A stretch of 64,000 nt of DNA, from contig NZ_SBHN01000022.1 in NCBI RefSeq assembly GCF_006980715.1, positions 1-64,000 of the forward strand. Direction: 5' to 3'. Position numbers and translations under genes: made by a program. Below, one piece after another: positions 1 through 8,291 of the stretch. Numbering within the stretch: position 1 is the first letter of the stretch; each line of letters begins with the position of its first letter. This DNA comes from Telmatospirillum sp. J64-1 (GTDB lineage Bacteria; Pseudomonadota; Alphaproteobacteria; Rhodospirillales; Magnetospirillaceae). A model generated the notes under the pieces. The model saw only the letters and a list, made by a program, of their open reading frames with translations. It made no database searches and was not told where the DNA came from.

Positions 1-8
1 GTCTTCAC

Positions 9-37
9 TTGTCAAAGAACGTGGCGCTCAAAGCGCC
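9..37 (-). promoter_or_regulatory. boxA-like antiterminator and hairpin in an rRNA-type leader
   Basis: Read on the minus strand, bases 21-9 give CGTTCTTTGACAA, which resembles the boxA antitermination element of rRNA leaders. Just upstream of it in transcription order is a perfect 6-bp hairpin (23-28 with 32-37, loop 29-31). Together with the promoter at 115-144 this looks like the start of an rrn operon whose 16S gene lies beyond the left edge. No rRNA sequence itself is visible, so the assignment is inferred. Confidence 0.45.
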
Positions 38-114
38 GCCCCCGGAACCGGGAGCCTTTCGAAAACTCTGGCCCGCCGTACCAACCGGTCACCCGGTCCG
101 TCCGGCGAGGTGGC

Positions 115-144
115 TATGTAGTCCTTCCCACCGCCCCCTGTCAA
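115..144 (-). promoter_or_regulatory. Strong sigma70-type promoter, probably of an rRNA operon
   Basis: On the minus strand there is a perfect -35 TTGACA (144-139), an 18-nt spacer and a -10 TACATA (120-115). It reads away from lpxR towards the window start, and about 95 nt later comes the boxA-like element. A consensus -35 with a boxA leader is typical of stable RNA operons. The transcribed gene is outside the window. Confidence 0.55.
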
Positions 145-175
145 CCGCCTAATTCAAAAAGTCATCACATTTACG

Positions 176-1180
176 CTAGAAGCGTACCGACAGGCTGACG
201 GACCCGAAACGGTCGTCTTCCTGCTGATGCTTGAATTCCTTGGTGCGGAGGACGTGGGTGTAGGTAAGCCGGGCCGTCCCCAGCGTCAAGACCATGCCCA
301 TCTGCAAATCGCCCACCAAAGGAACCTTGTCGGTCCGGGCGCTGTCCTGCCAGGTATTGCCGTCGAGGAAGATGTTGCGGGCGACCGCCCTGCCCTCGAC
401 CCCGGCGAAATAATAGAGGCCGATTCCCTCGCGTCTCTTGAAGAATCCCGAGCCGGGCATGCTGGGCTGGATGCGCGGCGCCCCGTAATCGTTGGAAAGG
501 TTCCAGCCCACCCGCAGCGTCGCGCCGGTATTGGCATAGGTGAAGACATTGCCGAGCGCAGCCCCGAAATGCGGCGTCACATCGAAGCCGAGCCCGCCCA
601 GGATCGTATCGGAGCGATAGGCCTTCCAGCTTCTCTGATAGGTCAGCACGACGCCCGGCTCGTTACGCAATTGCGACCGCCAGCCTTGCGGCTCTCCCGA
701 ATCCGTCCAGCGATGGATCAGCTTCTGGGCCTGTTCGGCGAAGGAAGCCGGGCCGACGACTCCGACCTGAAGCTGCAGCTGATCGAGATAATGCTCGCCG
801 TCGGCGATCAGGGCGACCGCACCGTAGAGCCATCCCGCATAGGGACGGTCCTCGGCGGAAGGAACATCGCTTTCGAGGTCGCTGGGCGTATACATGTTCT
901 GGCCAAGCGCGTAGCTCTTGCGGATTTCCCCTGTGCTGGAAAAGAAGGGCAGCCACTGGGCCATCCGCACCGGCCAGCCTTCCGTCTGCGGTGAGGACGT
1001 CCAGCGGAACTGCAGACCATTGGTGTAGCCCCGGTCATTTTCATAGAAAAAATCGTTCTCAAGGATGAAACTGAAGGTGCCCTTTTCCGGCTCGGCGGCC
1101 GAGGCGGATGAAAAGGCGAAACAAACAGGAATGAGACAACTGACCAGGGCCAAAAGCCCTTTGCAAGGCGCATGTGCCAT
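176..1180 (-). CDS. LpxR-family lipid A 3'-O-deacylase (DUF2219), outer-membrane beta-barrel
   Basis: The 334-residue product begins with a Sec signal peptide (hydrophobic stretch to about residue 28, cleaved near SASA-AEPE). The mature part has the LpxR/DUF2219 pattern: an N-terminal ILENDFF segment carrying the Asn-Asp active-site pair, a YTNG motif just after it, a mid-protein IHRW histidine, and a C-terminus ending in Arg-Phe, as outer-membrane barrels do. LpxR enzymes remove the 3'-acyloxyacyl group of lipid A at the outer membrane. The ATG has AAGGA seven bases upstream. The gene is monocistronic and is followed by the rrn-like promoter on the same strand. Family assignment is good; the actual lipid substrate is inferred. 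Confidence 0.8.
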   Translation of the reverse strand: MAHAPCKGLLALVSCLIPVCFAFSSASAAEPEKGTFSFILENDFFYENDRGYTNGLQFRWTSSPQTEGWPVRMAQWLPFFSSTGEIRKSYALGQNMYTPSDLESDVPSAEDRPYAGWLYGAVALIADGEHYLDQLQLQVGVVGPASFAEQAQKLIHRWTDSGEPQGWRSQLRNEPGVVLTYQRSWKAYRSDTILGGLGFDVTPHFGAALGNVFTYANTGATLRVGWNLSNDYGAPRIQPSMPGSGFFKRREGIGLYYFAGVEGRAVARNIFLDGNTWQDSARTDKVPLVGDLQMGMVLTLGTARLTYTHVLRTKEFKHQQEDDRFGSVSLSVRF

Positions 1181-1343
1181 TTGGACGTCCTTGGGAGTCG
1201 ATGAACACGACCTGGCGCGGGAGATTTTCAGGAAGAGGTGAATCCTTTTCCTTTATTTAATCCGGCCTTGCCCGAAACAAGGGGATCTGTCTCCTTTTGA
1301 AGGGATGCATTACCAAAGTCTTGGCTCGCCCGTCGGGAGATCT

Positions 1344-1646
1344 ATGAAATCCGCACGTCATCATTCCCTGGAAACCGTCCTGCACCGGCTTTTTCCCCGC
1401 ATTGCCGAACAGGATGCCAGGGCCATCGCCGACCAGGCTGCGTCCTCGAAAGGATTGCGCCATGCCAGCCCCGAGGCCGCCGCCTGGCTCTCGGCCCTGT
1501 CCTATATCCGCCATAACTTCACCGATTACGACGACCTGCTGGCGGAAGGATATGACGTGGACTCCGCGCGCCATTTCGTGGCCGAGCAGATGAACCTCGT
1601 CCTGGCGGAATGGGGAAGCCGGCGGCGGGTCGGCGGCGAGGAGTGA
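1344..1646 (+). CDS. DUF2293 domain protein
   Basis: This is a small cytosolic protein of 100 residues. It has the DUF2293 pattern: a LFPRI segment near the N-terminus, then YIRHNFTDYDDLL, and an AR..V....N.VL..W C-terminal stretch. Function is unknown for the family. The frame is open from an ATG at 1305, but that codon has its purine run immediately adjacent. ATG 1344 follows GGGAGA at a usable distance and fits family length, so I chose it. The last ten residues are basic then acidic. It stands alone between divergent lpxR and the peroxiredoxin gene. Confidence 0.7.
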   Translation: MKSARHHSLETVLHRLFPRIAEQDARAIADQAASSKGLRHASPEAAAWLSALSYIRHNFTDYDDLLAEGYDVDSARHFVAEQMNLVLAEWGSRRRVGGEE

Positions 1647-1785
1647 GGAAAGATCCCGGCAGGACAAGACAAACCCAAAAGCATCACAAGCTTCTGAAAG
1701 AGTTCGTCTTTCCCCAATGGCGCATTGCTGGCAGAGAGGTCTTTGTCTAGGCTGCAGTCATCCACATCGAGGAGAGGGCATTTCC

Positions 1786-2313
1786 ATGCGCGTCCCGAAG
1801 ACCATCTTCAAAACCCGTGTCCGCAACGAGGCCCTGGGCGGTCCCAATCCTTTCGAATGGAAGGATGTCAGCACCGAGGACCTGTTCAAGGGCAAGAATG
1901 TCGTTCTCTTCGCTCTGCCCGGTGCCTTCACCCCCACCTGCTCGTCCACCCACCTGCCCCGCTATGAAGAGCTTTACGACGAGTTCAAGGCGCTGGGCGT
2001 GGACGAGGTCATCTGCCTGTCCGTCAACGATGCCTTCGTGATGTTCCAATGGGCCAAGTCCCAAGGCATCAGCAAGGTCAGGATGCTGCCGGACGGCAAT
2101 GCCGAATTCACCCGCAAGATGGGCATGCTGGTGGACAAGTCCAATCTGGGCTTCGGCATGCGCAGCTGGCGCTATTCCATGTATGTGGAGGATGGCGAGA
2201 TCCGGAAGCTGTTCGTCGAGCCCGATTTCGACGACAACTGCCCGACCGATCCCTTCGAAGTCTCCGATGCGGATACCATGATCGGCTGGCTGCGGCAGAT
2301 GAAGAGCCTGTAA
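1786..2313 (+). CDS. Peroxiredoxin of the Prx5 / AhpC-TSA type
   Basis: A thiol peroxidase of 175 residues that reduces hydrogen and alkyl peroxides in the cytoplasm using thioredoxin- or glutathione-type donors. The signature PGAFTPTC places the peroxidatic cysteine at Cys52. Another cysteine lies near residue 150 (DNCPTD) and might act in resolution. The start ATG is preceded by GGAGAGG at 1771-1777, eight bases away; in-frame upstream codons lack a ribosome site. A candidate promoter is TTGCTG (1725-1730), 17 nt, TAGGCT (1748-1753). The gene converges with the membrane protein gene to the right, leaving only 10 bp between stops. Whether it is a 1-Cys or 2-Cys enzyme cannot be decided from sequence alone. 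Confidence 0.88.
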   Translation: MRVPKTIFKTRVRNEALGGPNPFEWKDVSTEDLFKGKNVVLFALPGAFTPTCSSTHLPRYEELYDEFKALGVDEVICLSVNDAFVMFQWAKSQGISKVRMLPDGNAEFTRKMGMLVDKSNLGFGMRSWRYSMYVEDGEIRKLFVEPDFDDNCPTDPFEVSDADTMIGWLRQMKSL

Positions 2314-2323
2314 GACCGCTCCG

Positions 2324-3892
2324 TCAGACGCGGCGCCCGTCCCGGCCTTCGCCCAATGTCAGGGACAGGCGCCACAGGCTCACCGCCGAGGCCAGAAACA
2401 AGAGCAGCATCTGCGTCCTGAGCGCCCGCCCGGTTTCCGCGCGATGGCTCATGATGGACATTTCCGCCACCCAATCCCGGGGGCGGAAGGCGAAATCGGT
2501 CAGCCACATCGATCCCACCACGACCAGCCAGAGCAAGGCCAGCCAGGGCATCTCCATATGCCGGGGCAAAGGCGGGCCGGGCTGGTCGAAGACCGCCGCC
2601 GTGCATGCCAGCAAACCGGCGATGGCCAGCAGGACCAGGGCCGGCGACCATGTCAGCCCCTTGACCAGGATGAACAGCGCCCCGCCCGCCAGCAGGACCA
2701 AGGCGACCGCCCAGCTGGCACGCTTGCGCTGCCCCAGCCCCTGGATGAGCAGAAGCAGAAGGATCGCGCAGATTCCCGCCGCCAGATGCGCGGCCTCGAC
2801 CAGGGACAGCGGCAGATAGGCTTCCAGCCGGTTGAGGCTGACCCGCGCGCTGGGCGTCGCCAGGGACAGCACCAGGGTCAGGACCGCCCCCAGGACCAGC
2901 ACTGAAGCCAGCGGCGGCGCCATCGCCTCGGCCACTTTCCGCAAGGAATGAACGGCATTGGCCCTGGCCTTCGCCTCCCGCACTTCATAGGCCGCCAGCA
3001 GGAAGGGCGCGGCAAGCAGCGGCAGCAGGTTGTATCCGGCGCGGAAGACCAGCAGGCTGGCCAGCAGTGCCCCCGGCGAGGCTTCGGGCACCAGCAGGAT
3101 CACCACCGTCTCGAAGACCCCCAGCCCGCCCGGCACATGGCTGACGGCCCCCGCGACATTGGCGATAACATAGATGCCGACGAAGGTCGGAAAGGCGATC
3201 TCGGCGCCTGCGGGCAGCAGGATGTAGAGCGCGGCCGAGGCGAGGACCAGATCGACGACCGCCATGGACAATTGTGCCAGCCCCAATTTGGGCCCCGGTA
3301 CCGGAATGCGCCATTTCCAGATCTGCAAGGGGCGCTCGGCCAGCCATCCCCAGATGAAATAGCCGCCCACCAGCCCCAACCCCAGCAGCCCCAGCAGGGT
3401 GACCAGGAACGGGGGGAAGCCGAGGACGCGCGCCAGGAAGACCGGCTCGGTCAGCATCGCCTGACTGGAAAGAGCAAGGGCGCCGAGGGAAAAGGTCAGA
3501 CCGGCGAAGGCGATGAGCCCGCCGACATCGAGCAGCGTGAGACCCGCTCCGGAATAGATGCGGTAGCGGATGGAGCCGCCGGTCAGGGCGGCAAAGCCGG
3601 TATTGTGCGAGATCGCATGAGCCAGGAAGGAGCCGAAGAGAATGCGCCGCCAGCTGAGCGGCCGCTTCATGTAGCGGCTTCCCAGCCAGTCGAAACCGGC
3701 CAGGGCCACATAGCTGGCGAGGCTCAGCAGCACCGATGCCAGGATCAGCGTCAAGGGCATGGAGCGGATCACCCCCAGGATATCGGCCGCCCGATATTCC
3801 TGCAGGGAACGGCTGAGCGCCCAAAGCGCCAGGGCAAAGATGCCGACGCTCAGGGTGGCCGCCAGCCGGGTCGCCACCTTCTTGCGGTTCAT
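2324..3892 (-). CDS. MprF-like lysylphosphatidylglycerol flippase domain protein lacking the synthase domain
   Basis: A polytopic inner-membrane protein of 522 residues with roughly 13-14 hydrophobic segments. The N-terminal 300 residues match the UPF0104/MprF flippase family (SHNTGFAALTGG, then VSHVPGGLGVFE with VILL). A second set of helices follows. Complete MprF proteins are about 850 residues and end in a cytosolic GNAT-like domain that transfers lysine or alanine to phosphatidylglycerol. Here the frame stops soon after the last helix, so only the membrane part is present. It may flip lipids made by another enzyme or do something else. ATG 3892 has no clear ribosome site. An in-frame ATG at 3928 would add 12 residues but abuts the upstream terminator, and the palindrome 3900-3912 lies between the two. 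Confidence 0.75.
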   Translation of the reverse strand: MNRKKVATRLAATLSVGIFALALWALSRSLQEYRAADILGVIRSMPLTLILASVLLSLASYVALAGFDWLGSRYMKRPLSWRRILFGSFLAHAISHNTGFAALTGGSIRYRIYSGAGLTLLDVGGLIAFAGLTFSLGALALSSQAMLTEPVFLARVLGFPPFLVTLLGLLGLGLVGGYFIWGWLAERPLQIWKWRIPVPGPKLGLAQLSMAVVDLVLASAALYILLPAGAEIAFPTFVGIYVIANVAGAVSHVPGGLGVFETVVILLVPEASPGALLASLLVFRAGYNLLPLLAAPFLLAAYEVREAKARANAVHSLRKVAEAMAPPLASVLVLGAVLTLVLSLATPSARVSLNRLEAYLPLSLVEAAHLAAGICAILLLLLIQGLGQRKRASWAVALVLLAGGALFILVKGLTWSPALVLLAIAGLLACTAAVFDQPGPPLPRHMEMPWLALLWLVVVGSMWLTDFAFRPRDWVAEMSIMSHRAETGRALRTQMLLLFLASAVSLWRLSLTLGEGRDGRRV

Positions 3893-3899
3893 TGAAATG

Positions 3900-3912
3900 T
3901 GCACCCGGTGCA
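3900..3912. repeat. 13-bp perfect palindrome upstream of the MprF-like gene
   Basis: TGCACC-C-GGTGCA is fully symmetrical around base 3906. It lies 8 bp upstream of the ATG at 3892, downstream of the efflux-operon terminator. It could be a regulator-binding site or a small leader hairpin; no cognate regulator is adjacent. Confidence 0.4.
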
Positions 3913-3931
3913 ATTTTGTAAGCCGCATTCC

Positions 3932-3963
3932 AAAGAAAAAGGGGCTCCCGAAGGAGCCCTTTT
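3932..3963 (-). terminator. Intrinsic terminator of the RND efflux operon
   Basis: On the minus strand the stem GGGCTCC / GGAGCCC closes a TTCG tetraloop (bases 3952-3949) and is followed at once by TTTTTCTTT. It begins directly after the stop codon of the RND permease gene. The T-run ends two bases before an in-frame ATG (3928) of the next gene, so that gene needs read-through or a very short transcript leader. Confidence 0.85.
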
Positions 3964-3965
3964 GA

Positions 3966-6900
3966 CTATTCCGCAGCAGCGGGATGCGCCGGAAGCGCCT
4001 CCGCCCCCTTCTCCTCCCTCACCAGAAGGCTATAGGCCACCGGCACCACGAAGAGGGTGAAGAGGGTCCCCAGCGTCATGCCGCCGACGATGACCCAGCC
4101 GATCTGCTGGCGGCTTTCGGCCCCCGCGCCCGAGGCAAGGGCCAGCGGCACCGCCCCCAGGACCATGGCGCCGGTGGTCATCAGCACCGGACGCAGGCGC
4201 AGCACCGAGGATTCGATCACCGCCTCGATCCGCGCCCTGCCCTTTTCCTGGAGCTGGTTGGCGAACTCGACGATCAGGATACCATGCTTGGTGATCAGGC
4301 CGATCAGCGTCACCAGGCCGATCTGGCTGTAGACGTTGAGTGTCCCGCCGGTCAGATAGAGCGCCAGCAAGGCCCCGGCCATGGAGAGCGGCACGGTCAG
4401 CATGATGATGAAGGGACTGATGAAGCTTTCGAACTGCGCCGCCAGCACCAGATAGATGAAGAACAGCGCCAGGGCGAAGGTCACCATCATCCCCGCCGAG
4501 GAGGTCTTGTATTCGCGCGACGGGCCGTCCCAATCCACCTGCGCGCCGAGCGGCAGCATGCGGGCCGCCGTCTCCTCCAGATAGGCCACCGCCTCGCCCA
4601 GCGAATAGCCGGGCGCCAGATTGGCGGTGATGGTGACCGCGCGCATCTGGTTGAAGTGGTTCAGCTCGCGCGGGGCCACGGTCTCCTCGACCCGCAGCAG
4701 GTTGGAAAGCTGGACCATGCGGCCGTCCGCCCCGCGCACATAGATGGCGGTGACGTCGTCGGGATTGCTGCGGTCCACGCCCTCGACCTGGACGATGGCG
4801 TCATATTGCTCGCCGTCGCGCTTGAAGCGGGTGACCTTGCGCCCGCCCAACATGGTTTCCAGGGTACGGCCCACCATCTCGACCGAACTGCCGATATCGG
4901 CCACCTTCTCGCGGTCCATGCGGACGCGGATCTGCGGCTTGTTAAGCTTCAGGTCGGTGTCCACGTTGACCAGGCCGGGATTCCTGGCGATCTCGGCGGT
5001 CAGTTCGTCGATCACCTTCTGCAATTCGGAATATTCGGCGCTGGACTGCACCACCATCTGCACCGGCTTGCTGTTCGGCCGCTGGCCCAGCGAGGGCGGA
5101 TTGACGGCGAAGGCCATCAGGCCGGGCACGCCCATCAGCTGGGGCATCAATCCCGCCGCCACATCCTGCTGGCGCACCTCGCGGTTTTCCCAATCTTCCA
5201 GACGCACGAAGGACAGCATCTGGTTGACCACCGGCACGCCCGAAATCACGAAATAGCTCGAGAGCGCCGGGGTGCGGGAATAGATCTCCTCGATCTGGCG
5301 AGCATATTGGTCGGTATAGCCGATGGTCGCGCCCTCGGGGCCGATACCGATGCCGATGATGGTGCCCCGGTCCTCGGTCGGAGAGAGTTCCGACTTCAGG
5401 CTGTTGAACAGCAGGACGGAAGAACCCGCGATCATCAGTCCCGCCAGCACCACCACCCAGCGGTGATGTAGCGAGGCGACAAGCAGGCGGCGATAGCCGT
5501 TGGTCAGCCCCACCAGGAAGGCTTCGATCAGGTTGTAGATACGGGAATGCTTGCGCTCGTGACGCAACAGGCGCGAGCACATCATCGGCGACAGGGTCAG
5601 GGCGACGAAGCCCGAAACCATCACCGCCGCCGCCAGGGTGATGGCGAATTCGGTGAAGAGCTTGCCGGTGCGGCCTTCCATGAAGCCGATGGGCACATAG
5701 ACCGCCGCCAGGGTCAGCGTCATCGCCACCACGGCGAAGGCGATTTCCTTCGAGCCCCGGATCGCCGCCTGCATGGGCGGCATCCCTTCCTCGATATGGC
5801 GGTAGATGTTTTCCAGCACGACGATGGCGTCGTCGACCACCAGGCCGATAGCCAGCACCATGGACAGCAGCGTCAGCGTATTGATGCTGAAGCCCAGGAA
5901 ATACATCAGCGCGAAGGCCCCGATCAGCGAGACCGGAATGGTCACCAGCGGGATCAGCGTGGCGCGCAGGTTGCGCAGGAAGAAGAAGATCACCAGCACC
6001 ACCAGGACCACGGCCTCGGCGATGGTGGTGTAGACCGACTGGATCGAGCGCTCGATGAAGATCGAGGAATCATAGCCGATCTCGACGCTCATGCCTTCCG
6101 GCAGGCTTTCGCCGATCTCAGGCAGCAAGGCGCGCACCCCGGCGGACACGTCCAGCGGATTGGCGACCGATTGCTTGATCACGCCCAGCGCCACCGCGCT
6201 GCGGCCGTTCAGGCGCACGATGCGGCGTTCGTCCTCGGTGCCCAGTTCCACCCGGCCGAGGTCCTTGATGCGGACGAAATAGCCGTTGCGGTCGGCGACG
6301 ATGACATTGCCGAATTCCTCGGGCGTGCGCAGGTCGGTTTCGCTCAGCACCGTGAATTCGCGCTGCTGGCTTTCGATGCGGCCCGCCGGCACCTCGATAT
6401 TCTGCAGGCGCAAGGCGGTTTCCACATCCTGTGGCGTCAGGTTGTAGGCCGCCAGGCGGGCCCGGTCGAGCCAGATGCGCATGGCGAAGCGGCGGTCGCC
6501 GAAAAGGCGCACATCGGCTGCGCCATCAATGGTTTGCAGCCGGTTCTTCACATAGCGGTCGGCATATTCCGTGACTTCCGCCGGGGTGTGGCGGTCGCTG
6601 GAGAAGGCCAGATAGATGATGGGCTGGGCGTCGGCCTCGACCTTGGCGATGACCGGTTCGTCTACGTCGTCGGGCAATTGGCCGCGCACGCGGCTGACGC
6701 GGTCGCGCACATCGTTGGCGGCGGCATCGGCATCGCGGTTGAGCTTGAAGCGCACCGTGATCTGGCTGGTCTCGGCACGGCTGATCGAGGTGATGACGTC
6801 GATCCCTTCGATCCCCGCGATCGAATCCTCCAGCGGCTTGCTGACCTGGGTCTCGATGATCTCCGCCGAGGCGCCGGGATACTTGGTCTCGACGGTGACC

Positions 6901-7031
6901 GCCGGTTCGTCGATATTGGGATATTCGCGCACCGGCAGCCGGTCATAAGCGATCAGACCGACCAGCAGCACCAGGATGCTCATCACCGTCGCGAAGACGG
7001 GACGCTGGATGCAGATTTCAGGGAGCCTCAT
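3966..7031 (-). CDS. RND multidrug efflux inner-membrane permease (HAE1/AcrB type)
   Basis: The 1021-residue permease has the normal length and architecture: an N-terminal helix (IQRPVFATVMSILVLLVG), two large periplasmic loops, and twelve transmembrane helices in two repeats. TM4 carries GLVVDDAIVVLENI with the paired aspartates of the proton relay. The start MRLPEICIQRP is typical of MdtB/MexF-like pumps. It exports hydrophobic drugs or other compounds across both membranes with the adaptor encoded just upstream and a TolC-type channel. No channel gene is in this operon, so a distant TolC is presumably shared. Its ATG follows the adaptor stop after one base (TGA-C-ATG), implying coupled translation. 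Substrate range is unknown. Confidence 0.93.
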   Translation of the reverse strand: MRLPEICIQRPVFATVMSILVLLVGLIAYDRLPVREYPNIDEPAVTVETKYPGASAEIIETQVSKPLEDSIAGIEGIDVITSISRAETSQITVRFKLNRDADAAANDVRDRVSRVRGQLPDDVDEPVIAKVEADAQPIIYLAFSSDRHTPAEVTEYADRYVKNRLQTIDGAADVRLFGDRRFAMRIWLDRARLAAYNLTPQDVETALRLQNIEVPAGRIESQQREFTVLSETDLRTPEEFGNVIVADRNGYFVRIKDLGRVELGTEDERRIVRLNGRSAVALGVIKQSVANPLDVSAGVRALLPEIGESLPEGMSVEIGYDSSIFIERSIQSVYTTIAEAVVLVVLVIFFFLRNLRATLIPLVTIPVSLIGAFALMYFLGFSINTLTLLSMVLAIGLVVDDAIVVLENIYRHIEEGMPPMQAAIRGSKEIAFAVVAMTLTLAAVYVPIGFMEGRTGKLFTEFAITLAAAVMVSGFVALTLSPMMCSRLLRHERKHSRIYNLIEAFLVGLTNGYRRLLVASLHHRWVVVLAGLMIAGSSVLLFNSLKSELSPTEDRGTIIGIGIGPEGATIGYTDQYARQIEEIYSRTPALSSYFVISGVPVVNQMLSFVRLEDWENREVRQQDVAAGLMPQLMGVPGLMAFAVNPPSLGQRPNSKPVQMVVQSSAEYSELQKVIDELTAEIARNPGLVNVDTDLKLNKPQIRVRMDREKVADIGSSVEMVGRTLETMLGGRKVTRFKRDGEQYDAIVQVEGVDRSNPDDVTAIYVRGADGRMVQLSNLLRVEETVAPRELNHFNQMRAVTITANLAPGYSLGEAVAYLEETAARMLPLGAQVDWDGPSREYKTSSAGMMVTFALALFFIYLVLAAQFESFISPFIIMLTVPLSMAGALLALYLTGGTLNVYSQIGLVTLIGLITKHGILIVEFANQLQEKGRARIEAVIESSVLRLRPVLMTTGAMVLGAVPLALASGAGAESRQQIGWVIVGGMTLGTLFTLFVVPVAYSLLVREEKGAEALPAHPAAAE

Positions 7032-7032
7032 G

Positions 7033-8121
7033 TCAGACTCCCGGCGTGGCGCCGACCACCGCCACGGGGGCGTCGGGGCGCAGCTTCATCTGACCGGCCG
7101 TGACGACCACATCGCCCGGCGCCAGCCCCTCCAACACCTGGACCATGCCGTTGCCGCGCCGTCCCAGCGTGACCGGCACCATCTGCGCCCTGCCCTCGAC
7201 CACGCGGATGACCATCGAGGCATTGCCCTGCGGCACGACGGCCTGCTCGGGGACGGAAATGGCGTCCAGCACCTCGTCCACCGCCAGGGTCAGGCGGACG
7301 AACAGGCCGGGGCGCAGGGCGTGATCCTCATTGGGCAGGACCGCCCGCACCACCACATTGCGTCCGGCTTGGTCGATCTGCGGATCGATGGCATAGATGC
7401 TGCCCGAGAATTCCCGGCCGGGATAGGCGTCGCCGGTGACCGTCAGCGGCTGTCCCACCGCCAGCGCGCCCAGATGCACTTCCGGGATGCGGAATTCCAC
7501 CTTGATGGGATCGATGTTTTCCAGGTTCACCACATCCTGGCCCGGTGCCACATAGGCCCCGACGCTGACCTTGCGCAGGCCGACGATGCCGTCGAAGGGC
7601 GCATGGATGCGGGTCTTTTCCAGCTGTGCCCGGGCCAGTTCCAGCTGCGCCTGATCCACCCGCAGGGTCGCTTCCGCCTCGTCGCGGGACCGGCTGGCGG
7701 CGGCGCCGCGCTCGTGCAATTGCTGGGTGCGGTCGCGGTTGCTGCGCGCCAAGGCGAGATTTGCCTCGGCCTGCGCGACCGCCGCCTGGTCGATCGTGTC
7801 GTCCAGGCGGAGCAGAAGCTGGCCCTGGCGGACCCTTTCGCCCTCCTGGAACAGGATTTCCGACACCCGGCCTGCGATTTCCGGCCTGATGATCACGGAT
7901 TCGTTGGAGATCACCGTCCCGACCGCGGTCAGTTCACGGGCCATGCGCCCGACGGTCACGACTGCGGCTTCGACCGGCACCGCCGGCGGCGCTCCTCCGA
8001 GCGCGGCAGGACCGGCGGCCTGCGCCGGTGGTGTATTGGGCAGGAAGCCGCCCATTTGCCAATACCAACCCGCAGCTCCCGCCACCGCGATCGCGGCGAC
8101 CGCCAACAATGCCTTGCGCAT
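7033..8121 (-). CDS. RND efflux periplasmic adaptor subunit (HlyD / membrane fusion protein)
   Basis: The 362-residue protein has an N-terminal signal-anchor (MRKALLAVAAIAVAGAAGWYW), no lipobox cysteine, then a lipoyl half-motif (IIRPEIAGRVSEILFQEGERV). A coiled-coil hairpin follows (about residues 105-165, rich in A, E, R, Q), then the second lipoyl half (IHAPFDGIVGLRKVSVGAYV), beta-barrel and membrane-proximal domains. It bridges the RND permease and an outer-membrane channel. It is the first gene of the two-gene efflux operon and sits behind the promoter/operator at 8153-8181. An AGGGA purine run precedes the ATG. Confidence 0.92.
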   Translation of the reverse strand: MRKALLAVAAIAVAGAAGWYWQMGGFLPNTPPAQAAGPAALGGAPPAVPVEAAVVTVGRMARELTAVGTVISNESVIIRPEIAGRVSEILFQEGERVRQGQLLLRLDDTIDQAAVAQAEANLALARSNRDRTQQLHERGAAASRSRDEAEATLRVDQAQLELARAQLEKTRIHAPFDGIVGLRKVSVGAYVAPGQDVVNLENIDPIKVEFRIPEVHLGALAVGQPLTVTGDAYPGREFSGSIYAIDPQIDQAGRNVVVRAVLPNEDHALRPGLFVRLTLAVDEVLDAISVPEQAVVPQGNASMVIRVVEGRAQMVPVTLGRRGNGMVQVLEGLAPGDVVVTAGQMKLRPDAPVAVVGATPGV

Positions 8122-8152
8122 TTCCGTTTCCCTAAGAAACCATAGGCTTTAC

Positions 8153-8181
8153 TCAATAACTAAACTGGACGGTTCAGTCAA
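8153..8181 (-). promoter_or_regulatory. Efflux operon promoter with embedded TetR-type operator
   Basis: Minus-strand -35 TTGACT (8181-8176) and -10 TATTGA (8158-8153) are separated by exactly 17 nt. The interrupted palindrome ACTGGACGGTTCAGT (8164-8178), with arms ACTG/CAGT, overlaps the -35 and spacer. Such ACTG-type palindromes are common operators of AcrR/TetR repressors of RND pumps. No TetR gene is in the window, so the repressor would be encoded elsewhere. Confidence 0.7.
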
Positions 8182-8291
8182 ACCTCCTTCTGCTGCGGCT
8201 GAAGCTCTTTTCCTTTCTTCCTTGTCTCTACCTCGACGCGCAGATCCGTACTATGATGAAAGCAAATGGATCGCGCGAGGAAAGCCCGTCG

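Noticed and set aside
8253-8291. Upstream ATG at 8253 as start of the PleD-like gene
   Set aside because: It overlaps a -10-like TACTAT and has no ribosome site, whereas ATG 8292 has GAGGAA at good spacing.
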